Shown here piece after piece: positions 1-5,324 of a DNA stretch of 6,315 nucleotides. Origin of the DNA: an uncultured Ruminococcus sp. GTDB lineage: Bacteria; Bacillota; Clostridia; Oscillospirales; Ruminococcaceae. A program made the translations under genes and the position numbers. The stretch covers positions 1 through 6,315 of the forward strand of contig CAMWRC010000075.1 of assembly GCA_947176565.1 (NCBI GenBank). The letters run 5' to 3'. How positions within the stretch are numbered: the stretch's first letter is position 1; every line of letters starts with the position of its first letter. Below the pieces are notes generated by a model. It made no database searches, had not been told where the DNA came from, and worked only from the letters and a program-made list of their open reading frames with translations.

Positions 1-240
1 AAATTCGAAACGCTCGGAGAATTTAAACGCTATCTTGCTTCCGGCTGGAATATCGGATTTGAATATAACGGCGTGGAATACGGTATAGAGGGTCATAATA
101 ATAAATTTGAAATCTGGATAGCTGATACACGTTACATTGCAGAAGATATAACACTGGAAGAAGTTCTTGATTTTAAGCTTGACGGAGTAAAAATAAAAGA
201 CCTGATTCTGACAGCTGTTATAACTGAACGGTTAGATTGA
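1..240 (+). CDS. small acidic hypothetical protein, 5' end missing (tandem copy 1)
   Basis: The window opens inside this gene. The frame from base 1 gives 79 residues (KFETLGEFKRYLASG... to ...TAVITERLD) and a TGA stop at 238-240. Comparison with the second copy, which has its own start, implies that 11 N-terminal residues are missing, so the complete protein would be about 90 residues. It has no signal peptide, membrane segment or cysteine. The pattern (GWNIGFEYNGVEYGIEG, then a Trp-containing strand, then an acidic helix-like end DGVKIKDLILTAVI) suggests a small cytosolic alpha/beta protein. I do not recognise a named family. Small proteins of this general look occur in Firmicute accessory loci, sometimes near toxin-immunity genes, but that is recollection and not evidence here. 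The stop is 22 bases before the next copy's ATG, so the copies are probably co-transcribed. Confidence 0.72.
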   Translation, partial: KFETLGEFKRYLASGWNIGFEYNGVEYGIEGHNNKFEIWIADTRYIAEDITLEEVLDFKLDGVKIKDLILTAVITERLD

Positions 241-295
241 TATAGCAGGAGGAGAAAAGTCAATGAAAAATTATGAATATAATCCTGATGAATAT

Positions 296-350
296 AAATT
301 CGAAACGCTCGGAGAATTTAAACGCTATCTTGCTTCCGGCTGGAATATCG
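296..350 (+). repeat. 55-bp block identical to 1-55
   Basis: Bases 296-350 match bases 1-55 without a difference, including silent codon positions. They code for the N-terminal part (from KFETLGEF to GWNI) of both tandem copies. The identity ends at the deletion junction of copy 2. Confidence 0.95.
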
Positions 351-447
351 CATAGAGGGTCATAATAACCAGTTTGATATATGGATATACGACAACGGCG
401 ATATTGCGAATGGTCTTACGCTTGATGAAATCTTAGATTATAAGCTC

Positions 448-500
448 GACGGAGTAAAAATAAAAGACCTGATTCTGACAGCTGTTATAACTGAACGGTT
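448..500 (+). repeat. 53-bp block identical to 181-233
   Basis: Bases 448-500 equal bases 181-233 exactly and code for DGVKIKDLILTAVITER in both copies. The 96 bases just before the blocks (85-180 and 352-447) differ at about 30 positions, so identity is confined to the ends of the genes. Confidence 0.93.
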
Positions 501-540
501 GGCTTGATAGGACAGAAAACGAAAAATCTGTAAAAAACTA

Positions 541-569
541 TTGCAATTTCCGGAAAGATATGATATAAT
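541..569 (+). promoter_or_regulatory. sigma-A promoter of the thiC unit
   Basis: The -35 is TTGCAA (541-546, 4 of 6 to consensus). The spacer is 17 bases. The -10 is a perfect TATAAT (564-569), preceded by TG one base upstream (561-562), making it an extended -10. Transcription should start near 576, immediately at the 5' edge of the TPP aptamer, which supports both calls. Confidence 0.75.
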
Positions 570-576
570 AAATATA

Positions 577-660
577 GCAGGGGAGCTTGTGCTACAGGCT
601 GAGAGGAAAGTATTACTTTCGACCCTTAAACCTGATTTGGATAATACCAGCGTAGGGAAC
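577..660 (+). promoter_or_regulatory. TPP riboswitch (THI element)
   Basis: This is a thiamine pyrophosphate sensing aptamer upstream of thiC. The conserved core is plain: GGGG (580-583), CUGAGA (599-604), ACCCUU (622-627), then CCUGAUUUGGAUAAUACC and AGCGUAGGGAA (631-659). P3 is visible as GCUUGU/ACAGGC (585-590 with 594-599) closed by a 3-base loop. The optional P3a is GAAAGU/ACUUUC (606-611 with 615-620). P2 can form between the G run at 580-583 and CCC at 623-625. I do not find a convincing P1 closing stem, and the predicted transcript start leaves little room for one. A terminator-like hairpin follows at 676-701, so the expected logic is that bound TPP lowers thiC transcription. Confidence 0.95.
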
Positions 661-675
661 ATGATGTGTTTTGTG

Positions 676-701
676 GAGTCTGCGTATGCCGGCTCTTTTT
701 T
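676..701 (+). terminator. intrinsic terminator, riboswitch expression platform
   Basis: The stem GAGTCTGC (676-683) pairs with GCCGGCTC (688-695) around the loop GTAT. There is one U-C mismatch and one G-U pair, followed directly by six T (696-701). It sits between the TPP aptamer and the thiC ribosome binding site, the normal place for a conditional terminator. I could not identify the competing antiterminator with certainty. A short hairpin AACAT/GTGTT (658-670) in between might take part. Confidence 0.7.
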
Positions 702-743
702 GTTATTATGCGGTCTACGTAATTGCAGAAAGGATTTTTTATC

Positions 744-2057
744 ATGAGAGAATATGCAACACAGATGGAAGCGGCAAAAAAAGGAATTATAACTCCTGAA
801 ATGAAAATCGTCGCAGAAAAAGAATTTATAAGCGAACAGGAATTGTGCGCACTGGTGGCAAAGGGCGAAGTATGTATACCATGCAATATACGCCATACGT
901 CCATATCACCGGAGGGAATCGGTACTAAAATGCGTACCAAAATAAATGTCAATCTCGGTATCTCCGGAGACTGCAATAACTACGAGAATGAAATGAAAAA
1001 AGTTGAGATGTCTATAAAGTACGGCGCAGAAGCTATTATGGATTTAAGCAACTACGGCAAAACAAATACATTCCGTACACAGCTTATTGAAAAATCGCCT
1101 GCTATGATAGGCACAGTTCCGATGTATGATGCTATCGGCTATCTGGAAAAAGACCTCCTTGAAATAACAGCTGATGATTTTCTGAAAGTAGTTCGCGCTC
1201 ATGCAGAAAACGGCGTTGATTTCATGACTATTCATGCCGGAATAAACAGACGTGCAGTTGAAGCATTCATGCGCGACAAGCGGAAAATGAATATCGTATC
1301 ACGCGGCGGTTCACTTCTGTTTGCGTGGATGATGATGACAGGCAATGAAAATCCGTTCTACGAGCATTACGATGAAGTTCTTGATATTCTGCGCGAATAT
1401 GATGTTACTATCAGTCTTGGCGATGCTCTGCGTCCCGGCTGTATAGATGATTCCACAGATGCCGGACAGATTTCTGAACTTATTGAACTCGGTGCGCTTA
1501 CTGAAAGAGCATGGGCGAAAGATGTTCAGGTAATGGTTGAAGGACCGGGTCATATGGCTATGAATGAAATAGCTGCAAATATGAAGCTCCAGAAAAGAAT
1601 ATGCCATAATGCGCCGTTCTATGTTCTCGGACCTCTTGTAACTGATATTGCTCCGGGCTATGACCATATAACCTCGGCTATCGGAGGAGCTATAGCAGCA
1701 GCAAGCGGTGCAGATTTCCTGTGCTACGTCACACCTGCTGAACATCTCAGACTTCCTGATATAAACGACGTAAAAGAGGGAATCATGGCAAGCAGAATCG
1801 CAGCTCATGCGGCGGATATTGCAAAGGGAATCCCGCACGCAACCGACAGAGATAATGCTATGGCAGAAGCCCGTCATGAAGTTGACTGGGAAAAAATGTT
1901 TGAAATTGCCATTGACCCCGAAAAAGCAAGGAAATATTTTGAAAGCACACCACCGGCAGACAGGCATACTTGTTCCATGTGCGGAAAGATGTGTGCGGTA
2001 CGTACCACAAATAAGATACTTAACGGCGAAAAGGTAGATTTCTGTACAGAAAAGTAA
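744..2057 (+). CDS. thiC: phosphomethylpyrimidine synthase ThiC
   Basis: ThiC is a cytosolic radical SAM enzyme that rearranges aminoimidazole ribotide into HMP phosphate, the pyrimidine half of thiamine. The 437-residue protein carries the family signatures in order: CIPCNIRH near residue 44, TVPMYDA, the FMTIHAGI strand, [25 protein letters not shown] (E266 to H270, including a metal-binding His region), [20 protein letters not shown], and [10 protein letters not shown]. The C-terminal [4Fe-4S] motif is CSMCGKMC with Cys410, Cys413 and Cys417, that is CX2CX3C. This is one residue tighter than the CX2CX4C of the long proteobacterial forms; I recall this in the short ThiC form of clostridia. 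I chose ATG 744 because AAGGA (730-734) sits 9 bases upstream. An in-frame TTG at 723 would add seven residues but overlaps that site. Regulation is by the upstream TPP riboswitch and terminator. No other thiamine gene is in the window. Confidence 0.97.
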   Translation: MREYATQMEAAKKGIITPEMKIVAEKEFISEQELCALVAKGEVCIPCNIRHTSISPEGIGTKMRTKINVNLGISGDCNNYENEMKKVEMSIKYGAEAIMDLSNYGKTNTFRTQLIEKSPAMIGTVPMYDAIGYLEKDLLEITADDFLKVVRAHAENGVDFMTIHAGINRRAVEAFMRDKRKMNIVSRGGSLLFAWMMMTGNENPFYEHYDEVLDILREYDVTISLGDALRPGCIDDSTDAGQISELIELGALTERAWAKDVQVMVEGPGHMAMNEIAANMKLQKRICHNAPFYVLGPLVTDIAPGYDHITSAIGGAIAAASGADFLCYVTPAEHLRLPDINDVKEGIMASRIAAHAADIAKGIPHATDRDNAMAEARHEVDWEKMFEIAIDPEKARKYFESTPPADRHTCSMCGKMCAVRTTNKILNGEKVDFCTEK

Positions 2058-2098
2058 GAATATTGAAAATCATATGCACACCTGAAAGGCGGTTAAAC

Positions 2099-3538
2099 AT
2101 GAAAAAATTTATTTCAGCTGTTTCAGCAGCTGCAATTGCCCTGTCACCAGCGGCAGTATTGAGTATGTCTGAAAATTCAGCATCAGCAGAGGACGTGCTG
2201 AAAATAATGTGTATCGGTGACTCGATAACAGATGGATATGTGAATGAATACGTGGGTTCTTACCGCAAGTTTATGTATCATGAGCTTACAGAAGCAGGGT
2301 ATACTGTTGATATGGTCGGAGCTAAAGACGGCGGCTGGATTCCGTCATATACAGATGAGGAAACAGGCGAAACATGGGAGTTTGATAACGAGAATACAGG
2401 CTACAGCGGATATTCGATTATGAGTTACAGCGGACGTACCGGAATTTATGAGACATTGCAGTCTACAGGCTGTCTTTCAGCCGCACCGGATATTGTTACT
2501 CTCCAGATTGGAACAAATGATGTAATAGATAATCATGAAATGGATAAAGCACCGGAACGTCTTGAGATTCTTGTTGATTATATTTTAGATAATATTCCAA
2601 GCGATTCAACGCTTTTCCTTTCGACGATTCCGTATGCTGACCCGAACAGGAGCGAAGTGTATAACTGGTTCGGAAATTACCGTCATTCCGCGGACTGGCA
2701 GGAGCAGTATTCTGATGATGAAGCAGAGGCGGCGGTAATCCAGACAATTGATGATTATAATCTTGCTGTGAGATTCTTAGCGGAAAAGAAGCAGGAAGAG
2801 GGTAAAAAGGTTGTTCTTTCAGATGCTCCGGAAATGATAAAAGATGTCAGCACACAGCTTTTTGACGGCGTACACCCGAATAATTCCGGCTATAAGGCAA
2901 TGGGAAAGCAGTGGGCATATATTATTGACAGCGAGCTTACGTATCAGAAAGCAAATGCCGAAACTTCTACAGAACCGCCGGCAGCGACAACAGGCACGGC
3001 AGAGCCGATAGTAACAACAGTTACAGAGATTCCGGAAGTTACAACTTCAGTTCAGGAAGCAACATCTGAAACAACAACTGATACGCAGACAACGGCTGTT
3101 CCTGAAACGACTACCACAGTTACGATTACAGAATCCACGGCGGATCCGGAAGAAAAACCGATAGGAGTCGTAGACCTTGTGAAAATATGCCGGTATGTCA
3201 TGGGAAATCCCTATGAATTTGATTTTTCACAGGAAGATATTTCACGCTTTGATGTTGACAAGGACGGAGAAATCGATGTCTTTGACGTTGTCGCCGCAAG
3301 AAAGCTCCTTATTGAAACTGGAAAGAAACTGACTGATAAAGGATTTTCGCTCTTTCCGGACGGCGATAATTCAATAACTCCGCCTGATTATGACCCCGAT
3401 GCAGAGCCTGATAGAGTACAGAGTTCAAATATGGGTTCACATTCGATTATCGGTTCACTGGATTCAATTATAATAAAACCAGAAGATTATGAGGATTTCT
3501 ATACAGATGAATGGATAATTCTTCCTGATATTAATTAA
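2099..3538 (+). CDS. secreted SGNH/GDSL esterase with dockerin-like module
   Basis: A 479-residue exported hydrolase, probably deacetylating or de-esterifying plant cell-wall polysaccharide outside the cell. Residues 1-30 are a signal peptide (KK, hydrophobic core, likely cut after ASA). The SGNH domain spans about 34-285, with block I GDSIT (Ser42), a block II Gly in GYSGYS (101-106), block III GTND (138-141) and block V DGVHP (Asp256, His259). A Thr/Pro/Glu-rich linker covers about 286-350. A dockerin-like module follows at about 355-405. Its second loop is intact (Asp385, 387, 389, 393, 396), but the first has lost its calcium ligands and keeps only the helix start (VVDLVKICRYVMGN). About 70 further residues follow, acidic and ending in WIILPDIN, with no family I recognise. 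The start at ATG 2099 has AAAGG (2085-2089) upstream and gives a proper signal peptide. An upstream in-frame TTG at 2063 is rejected. The gene begins 41 bases after thiC with no promoter or terminator seen. Confidence 0.9.
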   Translation: MKKFISAVSAAAIALSPAAVLSMSENSASAEDVLKIMCIGDSITDGYVNEYVGSYRKFMYHELTEAGYTVDMVGAKDGGWIPSYTDEETGETWEFDNENTGYSGYSIMSYSGRTGIYETLQSTGCLSAAPDIVTLQIGTNDVIDNHEMDKAPERLEILVDYILDNIPSDSTLFLSTIPYADPNRSEVYNWFGNYRHSADWQEQYSDDEAEAAVIQTIDDYNLAVRFLAEKKQEEGKKVVLSDAPEMIKDVSTQLFDGVHPNNSGYKAMGKQWAYIIDSELTYQKANAETSTEPPAATTGTAEPIVTTVTEIPEVTTSVQEATSETTTDTQTTAVPETTTTVTITESTADPEEKPIGVVDLVKICRYVMGNPYEFDFSQEDISRFDVDKDGEIDVFDVVAARKLLIETGKKLTDKGFSLFPDGDNSITPPDYDPDAEPDRVQSSNMGSHSIIGSLDSIIIKPEDYEDFYTDEWIILPDIN

Positions 3539-3595
3539 ATATTATGCAAAAAACAGGTTCTCCGGAATTAGGTCGATACTCATAAAGAAGTTTAA

Positions 3596-3634
3596 GCCAT
3601 AGTATTTTTGATTTACAGTCAAAAGTACTGTGGC
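3596..3634 (+). terminator. long 16-bp stem-loop, possible terminator of the esterase gene
   Basis: GCCATAGTATTTTTGA (3596-3611) pairs with TCAAAAGTACTGTGGC (3619-3634) around a 7-base loop TTTACAG. All 16 positions pair, two as G-U wobbles. It lies 57 bases after the esterase stop and 7 bases before the next -35. The following sequence (GTTTCTATT) is only moderately T-rich, so it is a weak classical terminator. It could instead be a regulatory or repeat-derived hairpin. Confidence 0.5.
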
Positions 3635-3641
3635 GTTTCTA

Positions 3642-3670
3642 TTGACAAAATGGCTGTGCCATGATATAAT
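3642..3670 (+). promoter_or_regulatory. perfect-consensus sigma-A promoter of the SUKH-like gene
   Basis: TTGACA (3642-3647), a 17-base spacer and TATAAT (3665-3670), with TG at 3662-3663 giving an extended -10. All 12 hexamer bases match consensus and the spacing is optimal. Start of transcription is expected near 3677. Such a strong promoter usually needs a repressor or drives a gene wanted at high level. Confidence 0.88.
3650..3662. promoter_or_regulatory. inverted repeat inside the promoter spacer (candidate operator)
   Basis: ATGGC (3650-3654), TGT, GCCAT (3658-3662) is a perfect 5-bp inverted repeat between the -35 and -10 boxes. A protein bound here would block RNA polymerase. It is short, so chance is possible. 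Confidence 0.35.
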
Positions 3671-3679
3671 GGTCGCTAA

Positions 3680-3697
3680 GATAAATCGGAATTTATC
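3680..3697. promoter_or_regulatory. inverted repeat GATAAAT-N4-ATTTATC at the transcript start (candidate operator)
   Basis: A perfect 7-bp inverted repeat with a 4-base centre (CGGA) lies at about +4 to +21 of the predicted transcript. This is a common repressor position. It could also form a small 5'-leader hairpin ahead of the GGAGG site at 3711-3715. Confidence 0.45.
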
Positions 3698-3722
3698 AAA
3701 GAAATCAGATGGAGGCAATAAT

Positions 3723-4310
3723 ATGGACGAGCGATTTCCTTTGAACGGAACGGTCGATGAAAAAATTATGACCTGTTTAAGAGCTGCTGGTTGGTATGAG
3801 GGACGGCAAGTTGATTTGAACGGAGTCAAAGCTTTTTATGCGTCTGGCGGTATTACGTTACCTGCGGGTGCAGAGGCGTTTCTGCGGGAATACTACGGTA
3901 TTGCAGAAGGCTGGCACATGAACAACGACGGCTGGACTAAAAGCTGGAACGGTCATCATGTGCGAAAGTGCGCAGATATTATGATTGAGTTATATCCTCG
4001 GCGCGGTCTGCCAAACGACATATATTTCTATGAAGATGACGAAGATGTCAAAGACCAGCAAAGAGCCGAGGCGTTTGCCGGAGAATCACTTGTATATGTT
4101 GGCAATATTGGCTATTACTATCCGGCGGCGGTTTATCTGGGCAGCACGAACATGATATATACCACGCATGATTATGATGAAATCGTCTATTGCTATGACT
4201 CCCTGCCGGAAATGCTGCGGTACGATTTCCTCCATGCTGATGAATGGCACTTTGTGGCTATGGAGCAGATTGTTTACGATGTAAACGACCCACTTGGTTG
4301 GAGAGATTGA
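3723..4310 (+). CDS. probable SUKH-3-type immunity protein
   Basis: A 195-residue soluble protein without signal or membrane segments. ATG 3723 follows GGAGG (3711-3715) by 7 bases. A longer reading back to 3630 would run through the promoter and is rejected. The N-terminus fits the SUKH-3 immunity family pattern as I know it: LRAAGWYEGRQVD (residues 19-31), then a helix and ITLPAGAEAFLREYYGI (44-60). After these come an acidic middle (EDDEDVKDQ), a glycine-turn strand region ESLVYVGNIGYYYP (121-134), a YLGSTNMIY strand pair, and a C-terminal helix with SLPEMLRYDF. SUKH proteins bind and neutralise toxins of polymorphic or contact-dependent systems inside the producing or recipient cell. No toxin or other immunity gene is nearby, so it looks like an orphan immunity gene with its own strong promoter. 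Family assignment is by motif memory. Another SUKH subfamily is possible. Confidence 0.68.
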   Translation: MDERFPLNGTVDEKIMTCLRAAGWYEGRQVDLNGVKAFYASGGITLPAGAEAFLREYYGIAEGWHMNNDGWTKSWNGHHVRKCADIMIELYPRRGLPNDIYFYEDDEDVKDQQRAEAFAGESLVYVGNIGYYYPAAVYLGSTNMIYTTHDYDEIVYCYDSLPEMLRYDFLHADEWHFVAMEQIVYDVNDPLGWRD

Positions 4311-4321
4311 CAGAAAGAACT

Positions 4322-4352
4322 AAGGAAGTAATAAATCAATCTTTACTTCTTT
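4322..4352 (+). terminator. weak terminator-like hairpin after the SUKH-like gene
   Basis: AAGGAAGTAA (4322-4331) pairs with TTACTTCTTT (4343-4352), ten pairs with one G-U, around an 11-base loop. The stem is AT-rich. The nearest T run (4382-4387) is about 30 bases further on. AGGAAG can also pair with CTTCCT at 4361-4366 as an alternative. The position, 12 bases after the stop, suits a terminator, but the signal is weak. Confidence 0.35.
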
Positions 4353-4424
4353 ATGAGTGTCTTCCTTTTCTGGCGGACTTGTTTTTTATTCGGAATCTCA
4401 CAGAATTTTCACTTGTTTGACATA

Positions 4425-4441
4425 AATATTTCCGGAATATT
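4425..4441. promoter_or_regulatory. AATATT-TCCGG-AATATT inverted repeat upstream of the VTC operon
   Basis: Two AATATT arms (4425-4430, 4436-4441) surround TCCGG, and the centre TTCCGGAA is itself palindromic. It lies just upstream of the TTAAG repeats. It might be a binding site, but AT-rich arms make chance plausible. Confidence 0.25.
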
Positions 4442-4481
4442 AAGTTTCTTTAAGATTATTTTAAGACAACGCCTGTATAAT
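4440..4481 (+). promoter_or_regulatory. activator-type promoter of the VTC operon: three TTAAG repeats plus TATAAT
   Basis: TTAAG occurs at 4440-4444, 4450-4454 and 4461-4465, spaced 10 and 11 bases, so all three face the same side of the helix. The last two are embedded in the longer repeat TTTAAGA. Ten bases after the third repeat is a perfect -10, TATAAT (4476-4481). No acceptable -35 exists at the right distance. This arrangement is typical of promoters activated by OmpR/PhoB-type response regulators, which bind tandem direct repeats of about 11-bp period. Which regulator binds is unknown. The Pho idea is an inference from the geometry and the downstream polyphosphate-type gene. Confidence 0.55.
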
Positions 4482-4541
4482 ATAGCCATACTCTAAAATG
4501 AACGTTATCTCATTAACAGAAAGGAGATTAATATGGCTATA
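4481..4541. repeat. 10-bp inverted repeat joining the -10 region to the VTC start codon
   Basis: TATAGCCATA (4481-4490) is the exact reverse complement of TATGGCTATA (4532-4541). The right arm contains the ATG of the VTC gene and the left arm touches the -10 box. With a start near 4488 only the end of the left arm would be in the RNA, so a DNA-level role or chance is more likely than translational masking. Confidence 0.4.
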
Positions 4542-5321
4542 AGTTCATTTGCACGGAAAGAGATAAAATTTCTGCTGAATATGCGCCAGTATGAATCGCT
4601 TATGGAAGTTATATCAGAATATATGAATCCTGATAAATACTGCGTCGGCGGAAAAGAATACGGAATCTATAATATCTATTATGATACTCCTGATGATTTT
4701 CTTATCCGTGAATCCCTTGCAAAGCCCTATTTCAAGGAAAAACTCCGTCTCAGAAGCTATTATTCGCCGGCTTCTCCGGATTCTCTTGTTTTTCTTGAAA
4801 TAAAGCGGAAAATCGGCGGTATTGTCACAAAAAGACGTGTTTCAATGACTCTTGCCGAAAGCGTTCAGTATTTCCGTGAACGGATAAGACCTGAATATTC
4901 AAAGTATGTTACAGGTCAGGTATTCAGCGAACTGGACGCGTTTTTGAATCATTATCCGGTTGAGCCGAAACATTACATAAGCTATCAGCGTGAAGCGTTT
5001 TTCGGAAAGGACAACAAGGACTTCCGTCTGACATTCGACAGGAAGATAACCGAAAGACGATACGACCTCAGCCTTGACTGTCAGAGCTACGGAAATTACA
5101 TAATCGGCGCAGAACAGCGGCTTATGGAAGTAAAGGTTTCCGATTCAATGCCGGAATGGCTTATCCGGAAACTTTCCGAACTTCAGATATACAAGGCAAG
5201 TTTTTCAAAATACGGAAGAGCGTATATGACATTTGTACATGAACAGACAACAAGAAGCAATATACAGATTTCCGGTATTTCAATGGCAAATAATAAAATT
5301 TTACTTAACAGGAGTGTTTGA
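4533..5321 (+). CDS. VTC-domain protein (polyphosphate polymerase-like)
   Basis: A 262-residue cytosolic protein consisting almost entirely of one VTC domain, the tunnel-shaped catalytic fold that in yeast Vtc4 makes polyphosphate from ATP. Family motifs with basic tunnel residues are in place: RKEIKFLL (Lys12), IYNIYYDTPDD (45-55), KEKLRLRSYY (Arg72, Arg74), FLEIKRKI (Glu89, Lys91), TKRRVS, YQREAFFG (151-158), RLTFDRKI (Arg170), LMEVKVSDSMPEWL (Glu199, Lys201) and the closing SFSKYGRAY (Lys226, Arg229). There is no SPX domain, signal peptide or membrane segment, unlike yeast Vtc proteins. The start has AAGGAG (4521-4526) 6 bases upstream. The stop is 3 bases before the next ATG, so the next gene is tightly coupled. 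The fold assignment is firm. Actual polyphosphate synthesis is unproved for this bacterial subgroup and the substrate could differ. Confidence 0.9.
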   Translation: MAISSFARKEIKFLLNMRQYESLMEVISEYMNPDKYCVGGKEYGIYNIYYDTPDDFLIRESLAKPYFKEKLRLRSYYSPASPDSLVFLEIKRKIGGIVTKRRVSMTLAESVQYFRERIRPEYSKYVTGQVFSELDAFLNHYPVEPKHYISYQREAFFGKDNKDFRLTFDRKITERRYDLSLDCQSYGNYIIGAEQRLMEVKVSDSMPEWLIRKLSELQIYKASFSKYGRAYMTFVHEQTTRSNIQISGISMANNKILLNRSV

Positions 5322-5324
5322 TTT

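Larger units (their letters stand above)
263..507 (+). pseudogene. second tandem copy, frameshifted by a 28-bp deletion
   Basis: ATG at 263 follows a strong AGGAGG site (247-252). The reading frame gives MKNYEYNPDEYKFETLGEF and continues to SGWNIA, where TAG at 353-355 ends it after 30 residues. The rest of the family sequence continues in another frame from 352 (IEGHNNQFDIWIYDNG...) to a TGA at 505-507. Against copy 1, exactly 28 bases are missing between 350 and 352, which shifts the frame by one. Copy 1 shows what was lost: the segment encoding about GFEYNGVEYG. The deleted unit in copy 1 lies between two imperfect direct repeats (TGGAATATCG at 46-55 and TGGAATACGG at 74-83), whose spacing is exactly 28, so replication slippage explains it. 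A 30-residue product could still be made. A functional protein is unlikely unless the reading frame is restored. A sequencing or assembly error is possible but would have to be a clean repeat-sized deletion. Confidence 0.8.

Noticed and set aside
241..249. TATAGCAGG shared between 241-249 and 573-581
   Set aside because: A nine-base match between two unrelated leader regions is within chance expectation for AT-rich sequence.
1..507. Tandem copies as an insertion sequence or CRISPR-like array
   Set aside because: The repeats are coding, unequal, without terminal inverted repeats, transposase or regular spacers.
723..743. TTG at 723 as thiC start
   Set aside because: It would place the ribosome binding site AAGGA inside the coding region; ATG 744 has correct spacing and family-like N-terminus.
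541..747. Plus-strand open frame of 68 codons in the thiC leader
   Set aside because: It would begin within the promoter and consist of the riboswitch and terminator; no ribosome site.
438..896. Minus-strand open frame of 152 codons over the riboswitch and thiC start
   Set aside because: It runs across the TPP aptamer, terminator and start of thiC in antisense; its product is Phe/Cys/Ser-rich with no recognisable domain.
1311..1967. Minus-strand open frame of 218 codons inside thiC
   Set aside because: Antisense shadow of a firmly identified gene; Cys/His/Ser-rich low-quality protein.
3542..3829. Minus-strand open frame of 95 codons between the esterase and the SUKH-like gene
   Set aside because: It covers the long hairpin, the perfect promoter and the start of the SUKH-like gene; no motif, no convincing ribosome site.
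4417..4445. TTGACA at 4417-4422 as -35 of the VTC operon
   Set aside because: At 17 bases downstream the hexamer is TTAAGT (3 of 6); the real TATAAT lies 53 bases away.
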